From contig NZ_PJBB01000003.1 of the NCBI RefSeq assembly GCF_002836595.1, positions 3,688,501-3,752,500 of the forward strand: 64,000 nucleotides of DNA. Reading direction: 5' to 3'. The notes beneath the pieces were generated by a model. The model made no database searches and was not told the DNA's origin. It saw only the letters and a program-made list of their open reading frames with translations. The DNA comes from Tenacibaculum sp. Bg11-29. GTDB taxonomy: Bacteria; Bacteroidota; Bacteroidia; Flavobacteriales; Flavobacteriaceae. Position numbers and translations under genes: made by a program. Below, piece by piece: positions 15,861-25,189 of the stretch (within the stretch, counting starts at the first letter, position 1; every line of letters begins with the position of its first letter).

Positions 15861-16856
15861 TTATAAAAAACCTTGTTCTTTCATCCAAGTATCTGAGTAA
15901 ATTTTATTCATGTAACGAGAACCATGATCTGGTAAAATAACAACGACAACACTATCCTTATCAAAAAATCCTTTATCATTATACTGTTGGGTAGCCTGTA
16001 AAACAGCACCTGAAGTATAGCCACAAAATAAACCTTCTGTTTTTACTAATTCTCTTGACTTAAATGCTGCATCTCTATCTGATACTTTTTCATAAATATC
16101 AATTACATCAAAATCGGTTGCTGTAGGAATTAGATTCTTACCTAACCCTTCAATTTTATAAGGAGATATTTCATTTTCATCAAATTCACCTGTTTCATGA
16201 TATTTCTTTAAAACCGAACCAATAGCATCTACTCCTAAAACTTTTATAGCTGGATTTTTTTCTTTTAGAAACTTCCCTGTTCCAGAAATCGTTCCTCCCG
16301 TTCCACTTGCAATTACAACATGAGTAACTTTACCTTTTGTTTGCTCCCATATTTCAGGCCCTGTAGATTTATAATGTGCCTCTATATTTAATTCATTAAA
16401 ATATTGATTTATATAAATAGACCCTGGGTTTTCTTTATGTAACCTCTTTGCTACTTCATAATAAGAACGTGAATCATCTGCGGGTACATAGGCAGGGCAA
16501 ACATGTACTTCAGCTCCCATTGACTTTAGCATATCTATTTTATCTTGCGACGATTTATCACTCACTGCCAGAATACACTTGTATCCCTTAATTACACTTA
16601 TCATTGCTATAGAGAATCCTGTATTTCCTGATGTAGTTTCAACAATAATATCTCCTGGCTTTAAAATACCTTTTTTCTCAGCACTTTCAATAATATGTAA
16701 TGCTATTCTATCTTTAGCTGAATGCCCAGGGTTAAAAGCTTCTATTTTTGCATAATATGTACCTAAAAAACTTTTAGTTATTTTATCTAGCTTTATCATT
16801 GGGGTTTGCCCTACTAAATCTAAAATTGAATTGGTAATACCTTTATGTCTATCCAT
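15861..16856 (-). CDS. PLP-dependent cysteine synthase / cystathionine beta-synthase family enzyme
   Basis: Start set at the ATG at 16856 ([20 protein letters not shown]); the longer frame runs into an inverted repeat. The fold-type II motifs are clear: PLP lysine in [11 protein letters not shown], phosphate-binding loops TTSGNTGFS and [11 protein letters not shown], and YTSGAV near the C-terminus. It has no CBS pair, so it is a single-domain enzyme of about 331 residues that makes cysteine or cystathionine from an activated serine. The sequence does not distinguish the two reactions. A palindromic repeat separates it from the upstream peptidase gene. Confidence 0.88.
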   Translation of the reverse strand: MDRHKGITNSILDLVGQTPMIKLDKITKSFLGTYYAKIEAFNPGHSAKDRIALHIIESAEKKGILKPGDIIVETTSGNTGFSIAMISVIKGYKCILAVSDKSSQDKIDMLKSMGAEVHVCPAYVPADDSRSYYEVAKRLHKENPGSIYINQYFNELNIEAHYKSTGPEIWEQTKGKVTHVVIASGTGGTISGTGKFLKEKNPAIKVLGVDAIGSVLKKYHETGEFDENEISPYKIEGLGKNLIPTATDFDVIDIYEKVSDRDAAFKSRELVKTEGLFCGYTSGAVLQATQQYNDKGFFDKDSVVVVILPDHGSRYMNKIYSDTWMKEQGFL

Positions 16857-16874
16857 TTTTATTATAAAATAAGA

Positions 16875-16942
16875 AAGCGTCATTGTAAAAATGAACACGA
16901 ATTATCTTGTTGAGATTCTTCGTTATTTTTACAATGACGCTT
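16875..16942. repeat. Palindromic intergenic repeat of the CGTCATTG type
   Basis: Arms AAGCGTCATTGTAAAAAT and ATTTTTACAATGACGCTT pair perfectly over 18 bp. An inner CACGAA/TTCGT pairing and the central ATCTTGTTGAGAT continue the hairpin. Outer bases and layout match the widespread CGTCATTGCGAG...CTCGCAATGACG intergenic palindrome found in many Bacteroidota, here AT-shifted. It lies between the S9 peptidase and cysteine-synthase genes and can also act as a terminator for the former. Confidence 0.75.
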
Positions 16943-16969
16943 ACACTCAAATCGAGTGCAAAAATATAA

Positions 16970-19132
16970 TTATTTTTTTAACTTACCTTCTAACATTAAA
17001 AAGAAGCTATATTCTTCTGCTGTTTCTTTTAATGCATCAAATCTTCCTGAAGCACCTCCATGTCCTGCTTCCATATTAGTATGCAAAAATAATAGGTTGT
17101 CATCTGTTTTTACATCTCTAAGTTTCGCGATCCATTTAGCTGGTTCCCAGTACTGTACTTGACTATCGTGTAAACCTGTTGTAATTAACATGTTTGGATA
17201 TGCTTTTGCTGTTACTTGATCATAAGGAGAATATGATTTAATATAATCATAATATTCTTTATCATTAGGATTACCCCATTCATCATACTCACCAGTTGTT
17301 AAAGGAATCGTATCATCTAACATTGTAGATATTACGTCTACAAACGGTACAGCAGCTATAATTCCGTTATATAACTCAGGGTTCATGTTAATAATAGCTC
17401 CCATTAATAATCCTCCTGCAGAACCTCCCATTGCATATAAGTGTTTTGGAGAAGTGTAACCTTTAGCTATTAAATACTTAGAACAATCAATAAAATCATT
17501 AAAAGTATTCTTCTTATTTAACATTTTTCCGTCATCATACCAATCACGACCTAAATACTCACTTCCTCTAATATGTGCTAAAGCATATACAAAACCTCTG
17601 TCTAATAAACTTAAACGTGTAGTTGAAAACCCATCAGAAACAATATGCCCATACGAACCGTAAGCATACTGTAAAATTGGAGTGTCTTTAGTTAATTTGG
17701 TGTTTTTGTGATGTACTATTGATAATGCTACTTTTTTACCATCTCGTGCCGTAACCCAAATACGTTCACTTACATAGTTATTTTTATCAAACTTACCTCC
17801 TAAAACCTCTTGTTCTTTTTTAACTTCTTTTGATTGATCTTTCATATTAAAATCAATTACAGAACTTGGTGTTGTCATAGAATTATAAGAATATCGAATA
17901 ATATCGGTATCAAATTCCGGATTTCCGTGTACGCCTGCTGAGTATGTTTCTTCATTAAAAGGTAGATAATAATCTTCACTATTATCCCAACGCTTAAAAC
18001 GGATTTTATTTAACCCGTTATTTCTTTCTTCTAAAACTAAATAGTCTTTAAAAATTGAAAAATCTTCAAATAGAGTATCTTCTCTATGCGGTATAACATC
18101 TACCCAATTCTCTTTTTCAGTTTTACTTTCAGGAGTTTTCATCAACTTAAAGTTTGTTGCTCCATCTTTATTTGTTTTAATATAAAAATGATCTTCGTAG
18201 TGTGCTATATCATATTCTAAATCGCGCTCACGTGGTTGAATCATTCTAAATTCACCATTTGGAGTATCGGCTTCTAATACTTGATATTCATTAGAAACAG
18301 TACTATAAGAACCTATAACTAGGTATTTTTTAGATTTTGTTTTAGTAACAAAAGTTCCGAAAGTTTCGTCTTTTTCTTCAAAAATTAACACATCTTTAGC
18401 TGAATCTGTTCCTAAAACATGCTTGTAAATTTGTGAACTACGCAGTGTTTCTGGATCTTTTTTGGTGTAATACAATGTTTTATTATCATTTGCCCAAACA
18501 GCACCTCCTGTTGTATTTTCTATTTTATCAGGATAAATTTCTCCTGTTTCTAAGTTCTTTATTTTTATAACGTACTGACGACGACTTACCGTATCTGTTG
18601 CAAAAGTTGTTAACTTATTATTTGGTGATATACTTAAACCACCTAATTGAAAGTAATCATGCCCTTTTGCCTCGTCATTTACATTAAATATAATTTCTTC
18701 TTCAGCTTCTAAATTTCCTTTTTTACGACTATGAATAGGATATTGTTGTCCTTTTTCATATCGTGCAATGTAGAAATATCCATTACTTTTATAAGGTACC
18801 GACTCATCATCTTCTTTAATACGACCTTTCATTTCTTGAAATAACTGCTCTTGAAACTTTTCTGTTTCTTTAGTACTTTCTTTGTAATAAGAGTTTTCAG
18901 CGTTTAAGTAATCGTATACTTTTTGAGTTTGTTCGTCTTTAATTGCAGCTTCTTTTTGTGCATCGGTTAAACGCATCCAAAAATAATCATCAGTACGTAC
19001 GTCTCCGTGTTTTTTTAAAGTTGTTGGTTGCTTTTCAGCAATTGGAGCTATAATGTCTTTTTTCATTTCCTGTTTTTTGCAATTCACAAAAATAAGGTTA
19101 AAAGCTATAGCAGTTAGTATTATTTTTTTCAT
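16970..19132 (-). CDS. S9 family oligopeptidase (oligopeptidase B-like), lipoprotein
   Basis: The 720-residue protein has a lipobox ending FVNC (Cys 18), an N-terminal beta-propeller (about 60-410) and a C-terminal alpha/beta hydrolase. The catalytic triad is S571 in GGSAGG, D656 in GLHDSQV and H691 in EAGHGG. HIRGSEYLGRDWYDDGK and EWGNP are typical of oligopeptidase B rather than prolyl oligopeptidase. It should cleave short peptides, probably in the periplasm. The gene is monocistronic and divergent from ybaB. Confidence 0.92.
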   Translation of the reverse strand: MKKIILTAIAFNLIFVNCKKQEMKKDIIAPIAEKQPTTLKKHGDVRTDDYFWMRLTDAQKEAAIKDEQTQKVYDYLNAENSYYKESTKETEKFQEQLFQEMKGRIKEDDESVPYKSNGYFYIARYEKGQQYPIHSRKKGNLEAEEEIIFNVNDEAKGHDYFQLGGLSISPNNKLTTFATDTVSRRQYVIKIKNLETGEIYPDKIENTTGGAVWANDNKTLYYTKKDPETLRSSQIYKHVLGTDSAKDVLIFEEKDETFGTFVTKTKSKKYLVIGSYSTVSNEYQVLEADTPNGEFRMIQPRERDLEYDIAHYEDHFYIKTNKDGATNFKLMKTPESKTEKENWVDVIPHREDTLFEDFSIFKDYLVLEERNNGLNKIRFKRWDNSEDYYLPFNEETYSAGVHGNPEFDTDIIRYSYNSMTTPSSVIDFNMKDQSKEVKKEQEVLGGKFDKNNYVSERIWVTARDGKKVALSIVHHKNTKLTKDTPILQYAYGSYGHIVSDGFSTTRLSLLDRGFVYALAHIRGSEYLGRDWYDDGKMLNKKNTFNDFIDCSKYLIAKGYTSPKHLYAMGGSAGGLLMGAIINMNPELYNGIIAAVPFVDVISTMLDDTIPLTTGEYDEWGNPNDKEYYDYIKSYSPYDQVTAKAYPNMLITTGLHDSQVQYWEPAKWIAKLRDVKTDDNLLFLHTNMEAGHGGASGRFDALKETAEEYSFFLMLEGKLKK

Positions 19133-19207
19133 TTTTATTTAGTTTGGTTAATTTTCTTGTGAAAATACTATTTTTGTCATCTTAAATAATTATAAATACA
19201 ACGATAA

Positions 19208-19531
19208 ATGTTTGGAGATATTTCAGGGATGATGGGCAAATTAAAAGAAGCTCAACAAAAGGTTGAAGACACTAAAAAACGATTAAATTCTGTTTTAATT
19301 GATGAAAATGCCGCTAATGGCGCTTTAAAAATTACTGTTACTGCCAATAGAGAGGTAAAAGCAATTACCATTAACGAATCTTTATTAGCAGACAAGGAAG
19401 AGTTAGAAGATTACTTAATTTTAACATTAAATAAAGCTTTAAAAAGGGCTGGAGATATTAATGAGCATGAATTGGCTGTTGCTGCAAAAGATGGAATGCC
19501 TAATATTCCAGGAATGGATATGTTTAAATAA
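19208..19531 (+). CDS. YbaB/EbfC family nucleoid-associated protein
   Basis: The 107-residue protein has the YbaB signature: [41 protein letters not shown] and a C-terminal GMPNIPGM. YbaB proteins bind DNA as dimers, usually downstream of dnaX, but here the gene starts a small plus-strand unit with DUF2752 and CCC-motif genes. A TATTTTTG box lies about 35 nt upstream of the start. Confidence 0.92.
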   Translation: MFGDISGMMGKLKEAQQKVEDTKKRLNSVLIDENAANGALKITVTANREVKAITINESLLADKEELEDYLILTLNKALKRAGDINEHELAVAAKDGMPNIPGMDMFK

Positions 19532-19536
19532 CAACA

Positions 19537-19830
19537 ATGTACTTACAAATGGATGATTATATGTTGCCTTGTTTAAATAAAAAATTCTTTGGAGTTGATT
19601 GTTTAGGCTGTGGTACACAACGTGCTTTAAGCTTATTAATTCATGGTGAGTTTATTGCTGCTTTTAAAATGTATCCTGCTATATATACTTTACTTTTTTT
19701 AGCGGTAATTATTGTACTTAATTTATTTTATAAAATTAAATACGCTCAAAAAATTATAAGTATTTTAGCTGTTATTAATGTACTTATCATTGTAGTAAGT
19801 TACCTAATAAAAATGAATCAATTAATATAA
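19537..19830 (+). CDS. DUF2752 small membrane protein
   Basis: The 97-residue protein contains the family hallmark CLNKKFFGVDCLGCGTQRAL, followed by two or three transmembrane segments. The CxGCG-x-x-R-A motif defines DUF2752, whose role is unknown. The gene begins 5 nt after ybaB. The true start may be the ATG at 19549 rather than the first one. Confidence 0.85.
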   Translation: MYLQMDDYMLPCLNKKFFGVDCLGCGTQRALSLLIHGEFIAAFKMYPAIYTLLFLAVIIVLNLFYKIKYAQKIISILAVINVLIIVVSYLIKMNQLI

Positions 19831-19846
19831 AATTATTTTAAAGACT

Positions 19847-20164
19847 ATGGAAAAACAATTTAACCCAACAGTAATTTACGTTCTATCAATAATCAGTTTT
19901 TTATGCTGTTGTTTTGCTGGTTTAGGTATTATACTAGCTGCACCTGCTTTTATTATGGCTAATAACAAAATGAAAGATGCCCAAGCAAATCCAAACGATT
20001 ATGATTCTGCGACACTTAAAGCGATAAAGACAGCTAGAACAGTTGCTATGATTGCTTTAATTATAAACTCAGTTTACTTACTTTTAACAGGTTATAGATT
20101 AGCCACTACAGATTGGAGTGTTTTTATGGATCAATACCAAGAAGCTTTAGAAAAATACCAATAA
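19847..20164 (+). CDS. CCC motif membrane protein
   Basis: The 105-residue protein with two transmembrane helices carries SIISFLCCCFAGLGIILAAP in the first helix: the three consecutive cysteines that name the flavobacterial CCC-motif family. A charged loop and a second helix follow. The function is not known. It is the last gene of the ybaB unit and ends before a strong terminator. Confidence 0.85.
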   Translation: MEKQFNPTVIYVLSIISFLCCCFAGLGIILAAPAFIMANNKMKDAQANPNDYDSATLKAIKTARTVAMIALIINSVYLLLTGYRLATTDWSVFMDQYQEALEKYQ

Positions 20165-20180
20165 AATTATCACTTATAAT

Positions 20181-20210
20181 AAAAAAACGACCTAATTGGT
20201 CGTTTTTTTT
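20181..20210. terminator. Terminator after the CCC-motif gene
   Basis: AAACGACC-TAATT-GGTCGTTT has flanking A and T runs, 17 nt after the stop codon on the plus strand. Confidence 0.9.
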
Positions 20211-20245
20211 ACGCCCCATAAAAAACTCATATACAAGCGATTAAA

Positions 20246-20935
20246 ATGTTTTATAATCAAAAAAATCATTTAACGTTATTATTTAGTATTATAATTACCT
20301 GCCTATCATTAAATGCTCAAAAAGTTAGAGTTGTTGATAATAAAGGCACAATTAAATACGTAAACAACAACAAAGTAACAACCTCAAATACAGCTCCTTT
20401 ATCTCCTTTAGAAAATGATATTTGGTTTGACACAAATAATACGCCTACCCAAACTAAGATTTGGGATGATATTGACGGTTGGAAAATGTTAATAGCACCT
20501 AGCACAGAAAGTAAAACTGTTATTTTAAACAGAAATAGTTCTACTAATTTAAATACTGGTACTAACACTTTTTACGACCTCCCTTTAAATACTCCTCAAA
20601 TACAGTTTATAAATACCTTGTATTATGCTGTTGTAGAAAATTCTGAAATTAGAGTACTACATGATGGTAACTATTTAATTTCAGGAGAAATATCTGTAAC
20701 AAATATGCCTTCTGGTGATACTAAATATATTTTAGGGGTATTTATTAACGGAGTTAGACGTGGATATTTATCTAGAGGGTTCACTTCTTTTCCCTCACAA
20801 GATTATTGGGGTACAACTGGTACTTTAATGTATGCGCTAAACCAAAACGATCTTGTAAACGTTAGATACGTAATTAATGCTGGAGGAACTACCTTAAATT
20901 CAAACCTTTTAAATATTGGAATTACTAAATTATAA
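20246..20935 (+). CDS. Secreted protein with C-terminal beta-sandwich-like domain
   Basis: The 229-residue protein has a signal peptide (cleavage near LNAQ). A short N-terminal segment reads VVDNKGTIKYVNNNK, then ENDIWFDTNNTPTQTKIWDD, as in flavobacterial surface proteins that wrap collagen- or fibre-like repeats. From about residue 100 a C1q/TNF-like pattern follows: a strand, LHDGNYLISGEISV, YILGVFINGVRRG, LNQNDLVNVRYVINAGG. This suggests a trimeric surface or adhesin-type head. The gene is flanked by terminators on both sides and stands alone. Confidence 0.7.
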   Translation: MFYNQKNHLTLLFSIIITCLSLNAQKVRVVDNKGTIKYVNNNKVTTSNTAPLSPLENDIWFDTNNTPTQTKIWDDIDGWKMLIAPSTESKTVILNRNSSTNLNTGTNTFYDLPLNTPQIQFINTLYYAVVENSEIRVLHDGNYLISGEISVTNMPSGDTKYILGVFINGVRRGYLSRGFTSFPSQDYWGTTGTLMYALNQNDLVNVRYVINAGGTTLNSNLLNIGITKL

Positions 20936-20939
20936 TAAA

Positions 20940-20966
20940 TAGATTTCGACTCCGCTCGACCTGACA
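20940..20966. repeat. Half copy of a common Bacteroidota intergenic repeat
   Basis: The string TTTCGACTCCGCTCGACCTG stands out by its GC content from the AT-rich surroundings. It matches the half-palindrome (GTCGAGCGGAGTCGA type) that recurs in Bacteroidota intergenic regions. Only one arm is present, so it is probably a decayed copy. Confidence 0.5.
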
Positions 20967-21018
20967 TCGTTAGTTTAAAAATATGTATATATACTCTACT
21001 AATAAATTTTAATCACAT

Positions 21019-21048
21019 AAAAAAAGCGACCAAATTGGTCGCTTTTTT
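21019..21048. terminator. Bidirectional terminator
   Basis: AAAGCGACC-AAATT-GGTCGCTTT lies between the convergent secreted-protein gene and the DUF58 gene, overlapping the last 2 nt of the latter. Confidence 0.9.
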
Positions 21049-22381
21049 ATATCATTCCTTTTGCTTTAAACTCAAGGTATTTATTTATCACATTAACCGA
21101 TAATTGCTGTGGCTTCGTTAAAATAGCATGAATACTGTTTCGTTCTAATTCTTTTACTATTAAACGCTTTTCAAATGCATATTTTTCAGCTATTGTTTTA
21201 TGATAAACATCTTGTAAATCTTCTGAATTTTCATTTATCAAACTATCCAATTCTGTGTTTTCAAAGAAAACAGTAACCAATAAGTGCTTTTTTGCAATTG
21301 CTTTTAAATAAGGCAACTGTCTTTTTAAAGCCGAAATATGTTCAAAATTTGTATATAAAATTAATAAACTTCGTTGGTTAATTTTTCTTTTAATCGTTGC
21401 ATACAATAGTGCAAAATTAGCATCGGTAAAATTGGTTGTTATATTATATAGTTCTTCGTTAATTACCGAAAGGTTTGTTTTTTTATTACTTGCGGCAATA
21501 ATTTTTTCTACATTTTTAGAAAACGTAAGCATTCCTGCTTTATCATTTTTTAACAAGGCTATGTTCGAAAAAGCTAAGGTTGAATTTATAGCGTAATCTA
21601 ACAGACTTAATTCTTCAAAAGGCATTTTCATAACACGCCCTAAATCGATAATAGAATAAATGGGTTGCGATTTTTCATCTTGGTATTGGTTTACCATCAA
21701 CTCCCCTCTTTTGGCTGTTGCTTTCCAATTCACATTTCGTACATCGTCACCCGGAATGTAATTTTTTATCTGCTCAAATTCCATTGTTTGACCAATTCGT
21801 CTGATTTTTTTCATTCCGAATTCTGTCAAATTATTATGCATTGCCAAAAATTCGTACTTTTTCATTTGCACATACGACGGATATACTTTTACACTTTTAT
21901 CATCTGAAAAAGTATATCTTCTTGAAAACATTTGTAATACAGAAGAAACAAATACATGTACATTTCCAAAATTATAGGCTCCTCTTTCTACTGGTCGAAC
22001 ACTATACACAAATGTTGATTTTTCTGCTGATTGAAGCGCTGTTTTATAGGCAAAATCTCTTTTTTGAAATTGTGCTGGTAATTCATCTATCACATTTATA
22101 AAAACTTGAAATGGATAGTTATTTTCTAACGTTACTGATATTTCATTAGCATCAGAATTTGATAATTTTTCTGATACTATTCGCTTTGCTAAAAAACCGT
22201 TTTTATAACGATATAGAATAACTAAATCTATAAACATAGTTATTGCAAAAAACAAAACCAACAACCATGTTACGTTATATATAATAGGAAACCAAAACGA
22301 CATTAAAAACAATGCCGACAGCACGCTTATATACGTAAAAAAGCGATTATGAATATATATTGATTTAAAGAATTGAATCAC
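21047..22381 (-). CDS. DUF58 family protein
   Basis: The 444-residue protein has two N-terminal transmembrane helices, and the DUF58 core motif YIPGDDVRNVNWKATAKRGE is followed by a vWA-like region with IYSIIDLGRVM. DUF58 proteins are partners of MoxR ATPases. The frame begins with GTG whose first base is the last of the MoxR stop codon region (TAGTG), so translation is likely coupled. It is the last gene of the MoxR block. Confidence 0.9.
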   Translation of the reverse strand: MIQFFKSIYIHNRFFTYISVLSALFLMSFWFPIIYNVTWLLVLFFAITMFIDLVILYRYKNGFLAKRIVSEKLSNSDANEISVTLENNYPFQVFINVIDELPAQFQKRDFAYKTALQSAEKSTFVYSVRPVERGAYNFGNVHVFVSSVLQMFSRRYTFSDDKSVKVYPSYVQMKKYEFLAMHNNLTEFGMKKIRRIGQTMEFEQIKNYIPGDDVRNVNWKATAKRGELMVNQYQDEKSQPIYSIIDLGRVMKMPFEELSLLDYAINSTLAFSNIALLKNDKAGMLTFSKNVEKIIAASNKKTNLSVINEELYNITTNFTDANFALLYATIKRKINQRSLLILYTNFEHISALKRQLPYLKAIAKKHLLVTVFFENTELDSLINENSEDLQDVYHKTIAEKYAFEKRLIVKELERNSIHAILTKPQQLSVNVINKYLEFKAKGMI

Positions 22382-23385
22382 TATCTCGGAACTTCTACAG
22401 ATTGAACAATCATCTCAATAACCTTGTCTGTCGTCATTCCTTCCATTTCTCTTTCTGGAGTTAACATAATTCTATGACGCAATACCGGATAAATACTCTT
22501 TTTTACATCTTCAGGAATCACAAAATCACGCCCGTTAATCGCTGCAAATGCTTTTGACGCCATTAATACTGCAATACTTGCTCTTGGTGACCCTCCTAAA
22601 TATAAATGTGCATTGTTACGCGTATTTGAAATTAATTGCGCAATGTATTTAATAATTTTTTCTTCTACCAACACTTCAAATACTTTACTTCTGTATTCTA
22701 ATAAATCTGCCTCTGTTAATACAGCTTCAATTTTTGATTGTGGTAATGCTCCTTTTCGATCGTTATGCGCTGCAATTATTTTAATTTCATCTTCTAAACT
22801 AGGGTATCCTACATTTATCTTAAACAAAAAACGGTCTAATTGTGCTTCTGGTAATGCATAAGTTCCTTCTTGTTCTATAGGATTCTGTGTTGCTAAAACC
22901 ATAAATGGCGGACTCATTTTATATTGAGTTCCATCCATGGTAATTTGCTTTTCTTCCATTACCTCAAACAATGCTGCTTGGGTTTTTGCAGGTGCTCTGT
23001 TTATCTCATCAATTAATACAACGTTTGAAAAAATCGGCCCTTTTTTAAACTCGAAATTAGACGTTTTCATGTTTAAAATAGACGTTCCTAATACATCCGA
23101 AGGCATTAAGTCGGGCGTAAACTGAATTCTACTAAAATCGGTTGCAATAGTTTTTGCTAACAATTTTGCTGTAACTGTTTTTGCAACTCCTGGTACTCCT
23201 TCAATTAACACATGTCCGTCTGCTAATAACGAAACTAATAACAACTCTATAAAATCTTCTTGACCAACAATTACTTTAGCCAACTGCTCTTTTATATTAA
23301 CAACAGCTTCTTTTAGTTTTGATAAATCTATTCTACTAGAAAACAATTCATTCGTTTCTGTTGTTTGATTATTATCTGTATTCAT
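22381..23385 (-). CDS. MoxR family AAA+ ATPase
   Basis: Walker A GVPGVAKTVTAK, Walker B VVLIDEINRAPAKTQAALFE, sensor LATQNPIEQEGTYALPEAQL and arginine segment GGSPRASIAVL are all present; length (334) is standard. MoxR ATPases remodel or activate partner proteins, here presumably the DUF58 and vWA-like products of the block. The upstream neighbours are four genes that do not belong to the usual cluster. Confidence 0.95.
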   Translation of the reverse strand: MNTDNNQTTETNELFSSRIDLSKLKEAVVNIKEQLAKVIVGQEDFIELLLVSLLADGHVLIEGVPGVAKTVTAKLLAKTIATDFSRIQFTPDLMPSDVLGTSILNMKTSNFEFKKGPIFSNVVLIDEINRAPAKTQAALFEVMEEKQITMDGTQYKMSPPFMVLATQNPIEQEGTYALPEAQLDRFLFKINVGYPSLEDEIKIIAAHNDRKGALPQSKIEAVLTEADLLEYRSKVFEVLVEEKIIKYIAQLISNTRNNAHLYLGGSPRASIAVLMASKAFAAINGRDFVIPEDVKKSIYPVLRHRIMLTPEREMEGMTTDKVIEMIVQSVEVPR

Positions 23386-23465
23386 GCTCTTATTTTTTTA
23401 TTCTTTATCTATTCTTGAGTACTCTTTATTCACTTTACACATCCTGTTATACTCTAAGTATTATA

Positions 23466-23762
23466 TTAGTATGGAGTACTAATCACTTCCAAATTCTTAT
23501 CATACAACATTCTATTATATTTAACAGCTAAAAATTCTAACACATTAGCTAAAAAATTAATCACTTTTATATCATCAGATTCAATAACATAAGAAACTGA
23601 TTTCTGTAAAATTTCTGTTTTCTCTACCAAAACATCATCTTCAAAATTTAATGATATTAATATTTTGATAAACTCAAATCTAACACAATTTTCTTTCTTA
23701 ATCGAATCTGAAAAATCATTTATACCTTTTATATTTTCAATTGATAAATTCTCTTGAATCAT
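23466..23762 (-). CDS. 98-residue protein, partial paralogue of the upstream gene
   Basis: No known family. Its second half (SYVIESDDIKVINFLANVLE, then LYDKNLEVIST) aligns with the C-terminal region of the 180-residue protein encoded just upstream (SFVVVTESAKVVDVFIKILE, then NNKLLEVVIDLN). It overlaps that gene by 26 nt in another frame. It looks like a tandem duplicate that kept only the C-terminal domain, and it may be a degenerate copy or a small partner subunit. Confidence 0.55.
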   Translation of the reverse strand: MIQENLSIENIKGINDFSDSIKKENCVRFEFIKILISLNFEDDVLVEKTEILQKSVSYVIESDDIKVINFLANVLEFLAVKYNRMLYDKNLEVISTPY

Positions 23763-24279
23763 TTTTTTTTCTTGAAAAATTTAAATCAATAACTACCTCT
23801 AAAAGCTTATTATTAAGTAACCTCTTATTTGAAAGACCTATAGTTTCTAAAATTTTTATAAAAACATCAACTACTTTTGCACTTTCGGTTACAACAACAA
23901 AAGAACTATATGTATAATTAAAATAAGATATGTGAACACTTTCATTAGGTAATTTAATTTTTTTTAAATCAAAAACATCACATGCTTCTATTATTTTATT
24001 ATTCTTAATACGTTTAATTACATCATCAATAACAACTTCTTTTTCTATAAATAATTCGGGAAAATTTTCTTTTGTTAGATGCCCCTCAATAAACTCTATA
24101 TATGTTAACTTTTTATAACTAGCGTCTCTTTTAAAAACTTGAAAAACAAAACATTCATTACTCCAAATAAGTTCAGTTAAGTCTTCCGTTACTTCTAAGT
24201 AAATAACATCTTGTAACTCTAAACGCCTTATTAATTTTAATTCCTTTATTAATTCTTCTACCCTTAACTCATAATCCAT
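23737..24279 (-). CDS. Hypothetical protein with duplicated C-terminal domain
   Basis: This is a 180-residue acidic soluble protein from the ATG at 24279 (MDYELRVEELIKELKLIRRL); an in-frame ATG seven codons upstream is less likely. No motif is recognised. The C-terminal half has a close relative in the 98-residue protein downstream. Together with the next two upstream genes it interrupts the conserved MoxR block. Confidence 0.6.
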   Translation of the reverse strand: MDYELRVEELIKELKLIRRLELQDVIYLEVTEDLTELIWSNECFVFQVFKRDASYKKLTYIEFIEGHLTKENFPELFIEKEVVIDDVIKRIKNNKIIEACDVFDLKKIKLPNESVHISYFNYTYSSFVVVTESAKVVDVFIKILETIGLSNKRLLNNKLLEVVIDLNFSRKKNDSREFIN

Positions 24280-24417
24280 AACCTTTCCTTTTAAAAGCAT
24301 TTAATCCTCTATTAATACTAGCGTTTCAACTCTACCTTCTCCATTATTAATACATACCTTTAACACTTATTTATACTGTTACAAACAAAATTCGCATGAT
24401 AACAGTGCTATAATTCA

Positions 24418-25017
24418 TCAATTTAAATGCTTCTCTAAAAAATCTAACGGATCATAAAAATACTTGTTTAAATCCTCTTTCGTGTAAGCTACCAAAGTAT
24501 ACGACGAAAATAATCTTTCTGGATTTAAATTATTTTGCTTTAATTTAATAGGCTGAACTTTTAAAATTTCAAAATGAAAATGATCAAATTGCCATCCATA
24601 CTTATTAAGTTCGTTTCTATTCATGAATCTAGCTATTTTAGTTTCTGTACTTACAGAATCAAATAAATCTACTTCTATTCCTGAAATGTGCTCATAAACT
24701 GTCCAAAATTTGTGATCTCCTCCATGTTCAATTATCAATTGTGCATATGGTCCATCTTGACGTTTACTAATTACAATTCCTTCAAATATTGGATATATTG
24801 GTTCATTTTGATAATTATTTGTAGGTCTCTTAATATCTATTCCTGTATGAAGATGAGCTGGAACGTGAGGTCTTTCCTTTCTTAGCAAACCAAATTCACC
24901 AATCTCTGTTAACTTTAATGAACTAATAGAGTTTCTCCCTAAGGCATTAATAGGTAAACGATATCCTAACCCTAAATTAAAGAAAAGTATAACTAGTAAG
25001 AACCCTGTTTTAATCAT
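24418..25017 (-). CDS. M23 family metallopeptidase-like exported protein
   Basis: The 199-residue protein has a signal peptide over residues 1-18. The zinc site of LytM-type endopeptidases is visible: H57 and D61 in HLHTGIDIKR, and H148 of DHFHFEI (H146 and H148). IIEHGGDHKFWTVYEHIS is the usual core strand. M23 enzymes cut peptidoglycan cross-links, but the protein is shorter than most and has no binding domain. It is separated by gaps from both neighbours and is not part of the MoxR block proper. Confidence 0.82.
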   Translation of the reverse strand: MIKTGFLLVILFFNLGLGYRLPINALGRNSISSLKLTEIGEFGLLRKERPHVPAHLHTGIDIKRPTNNYQNEPIYPIFEGIVISKRQDGPYAQLIIEHGGDHKFWTVYEHISGIEVDLFDSVSTETKIARFMNRNELNKYGWQFDHFHFEILKVQPIKLKQNNLNPERLFSSYTLVAYTKEDLNKYFYDPLDFLEKHLN

Positions 25018-25189
25018 TTTTAATTCCTTTTATCGTTAACTCTAAAAATTGTTGTTAATACACTTTAGTGATCATAATAATTTTTTATACTCAATACTCT
25101 AAAATAAAAAATTATATTAATAGTATTATTTTTATCTAATAAATACTTATTATACTCTATCATTATAAGGTAAGATACTTTTTAAGTAT

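Noticed and set aside
22379..22381. ATG requirement for the DUF58 gene
   Set aside because: There is no ATG near the 5' end; GTG overlapping the MoxR stop is accepted because the membrane segments begin immediately after it.
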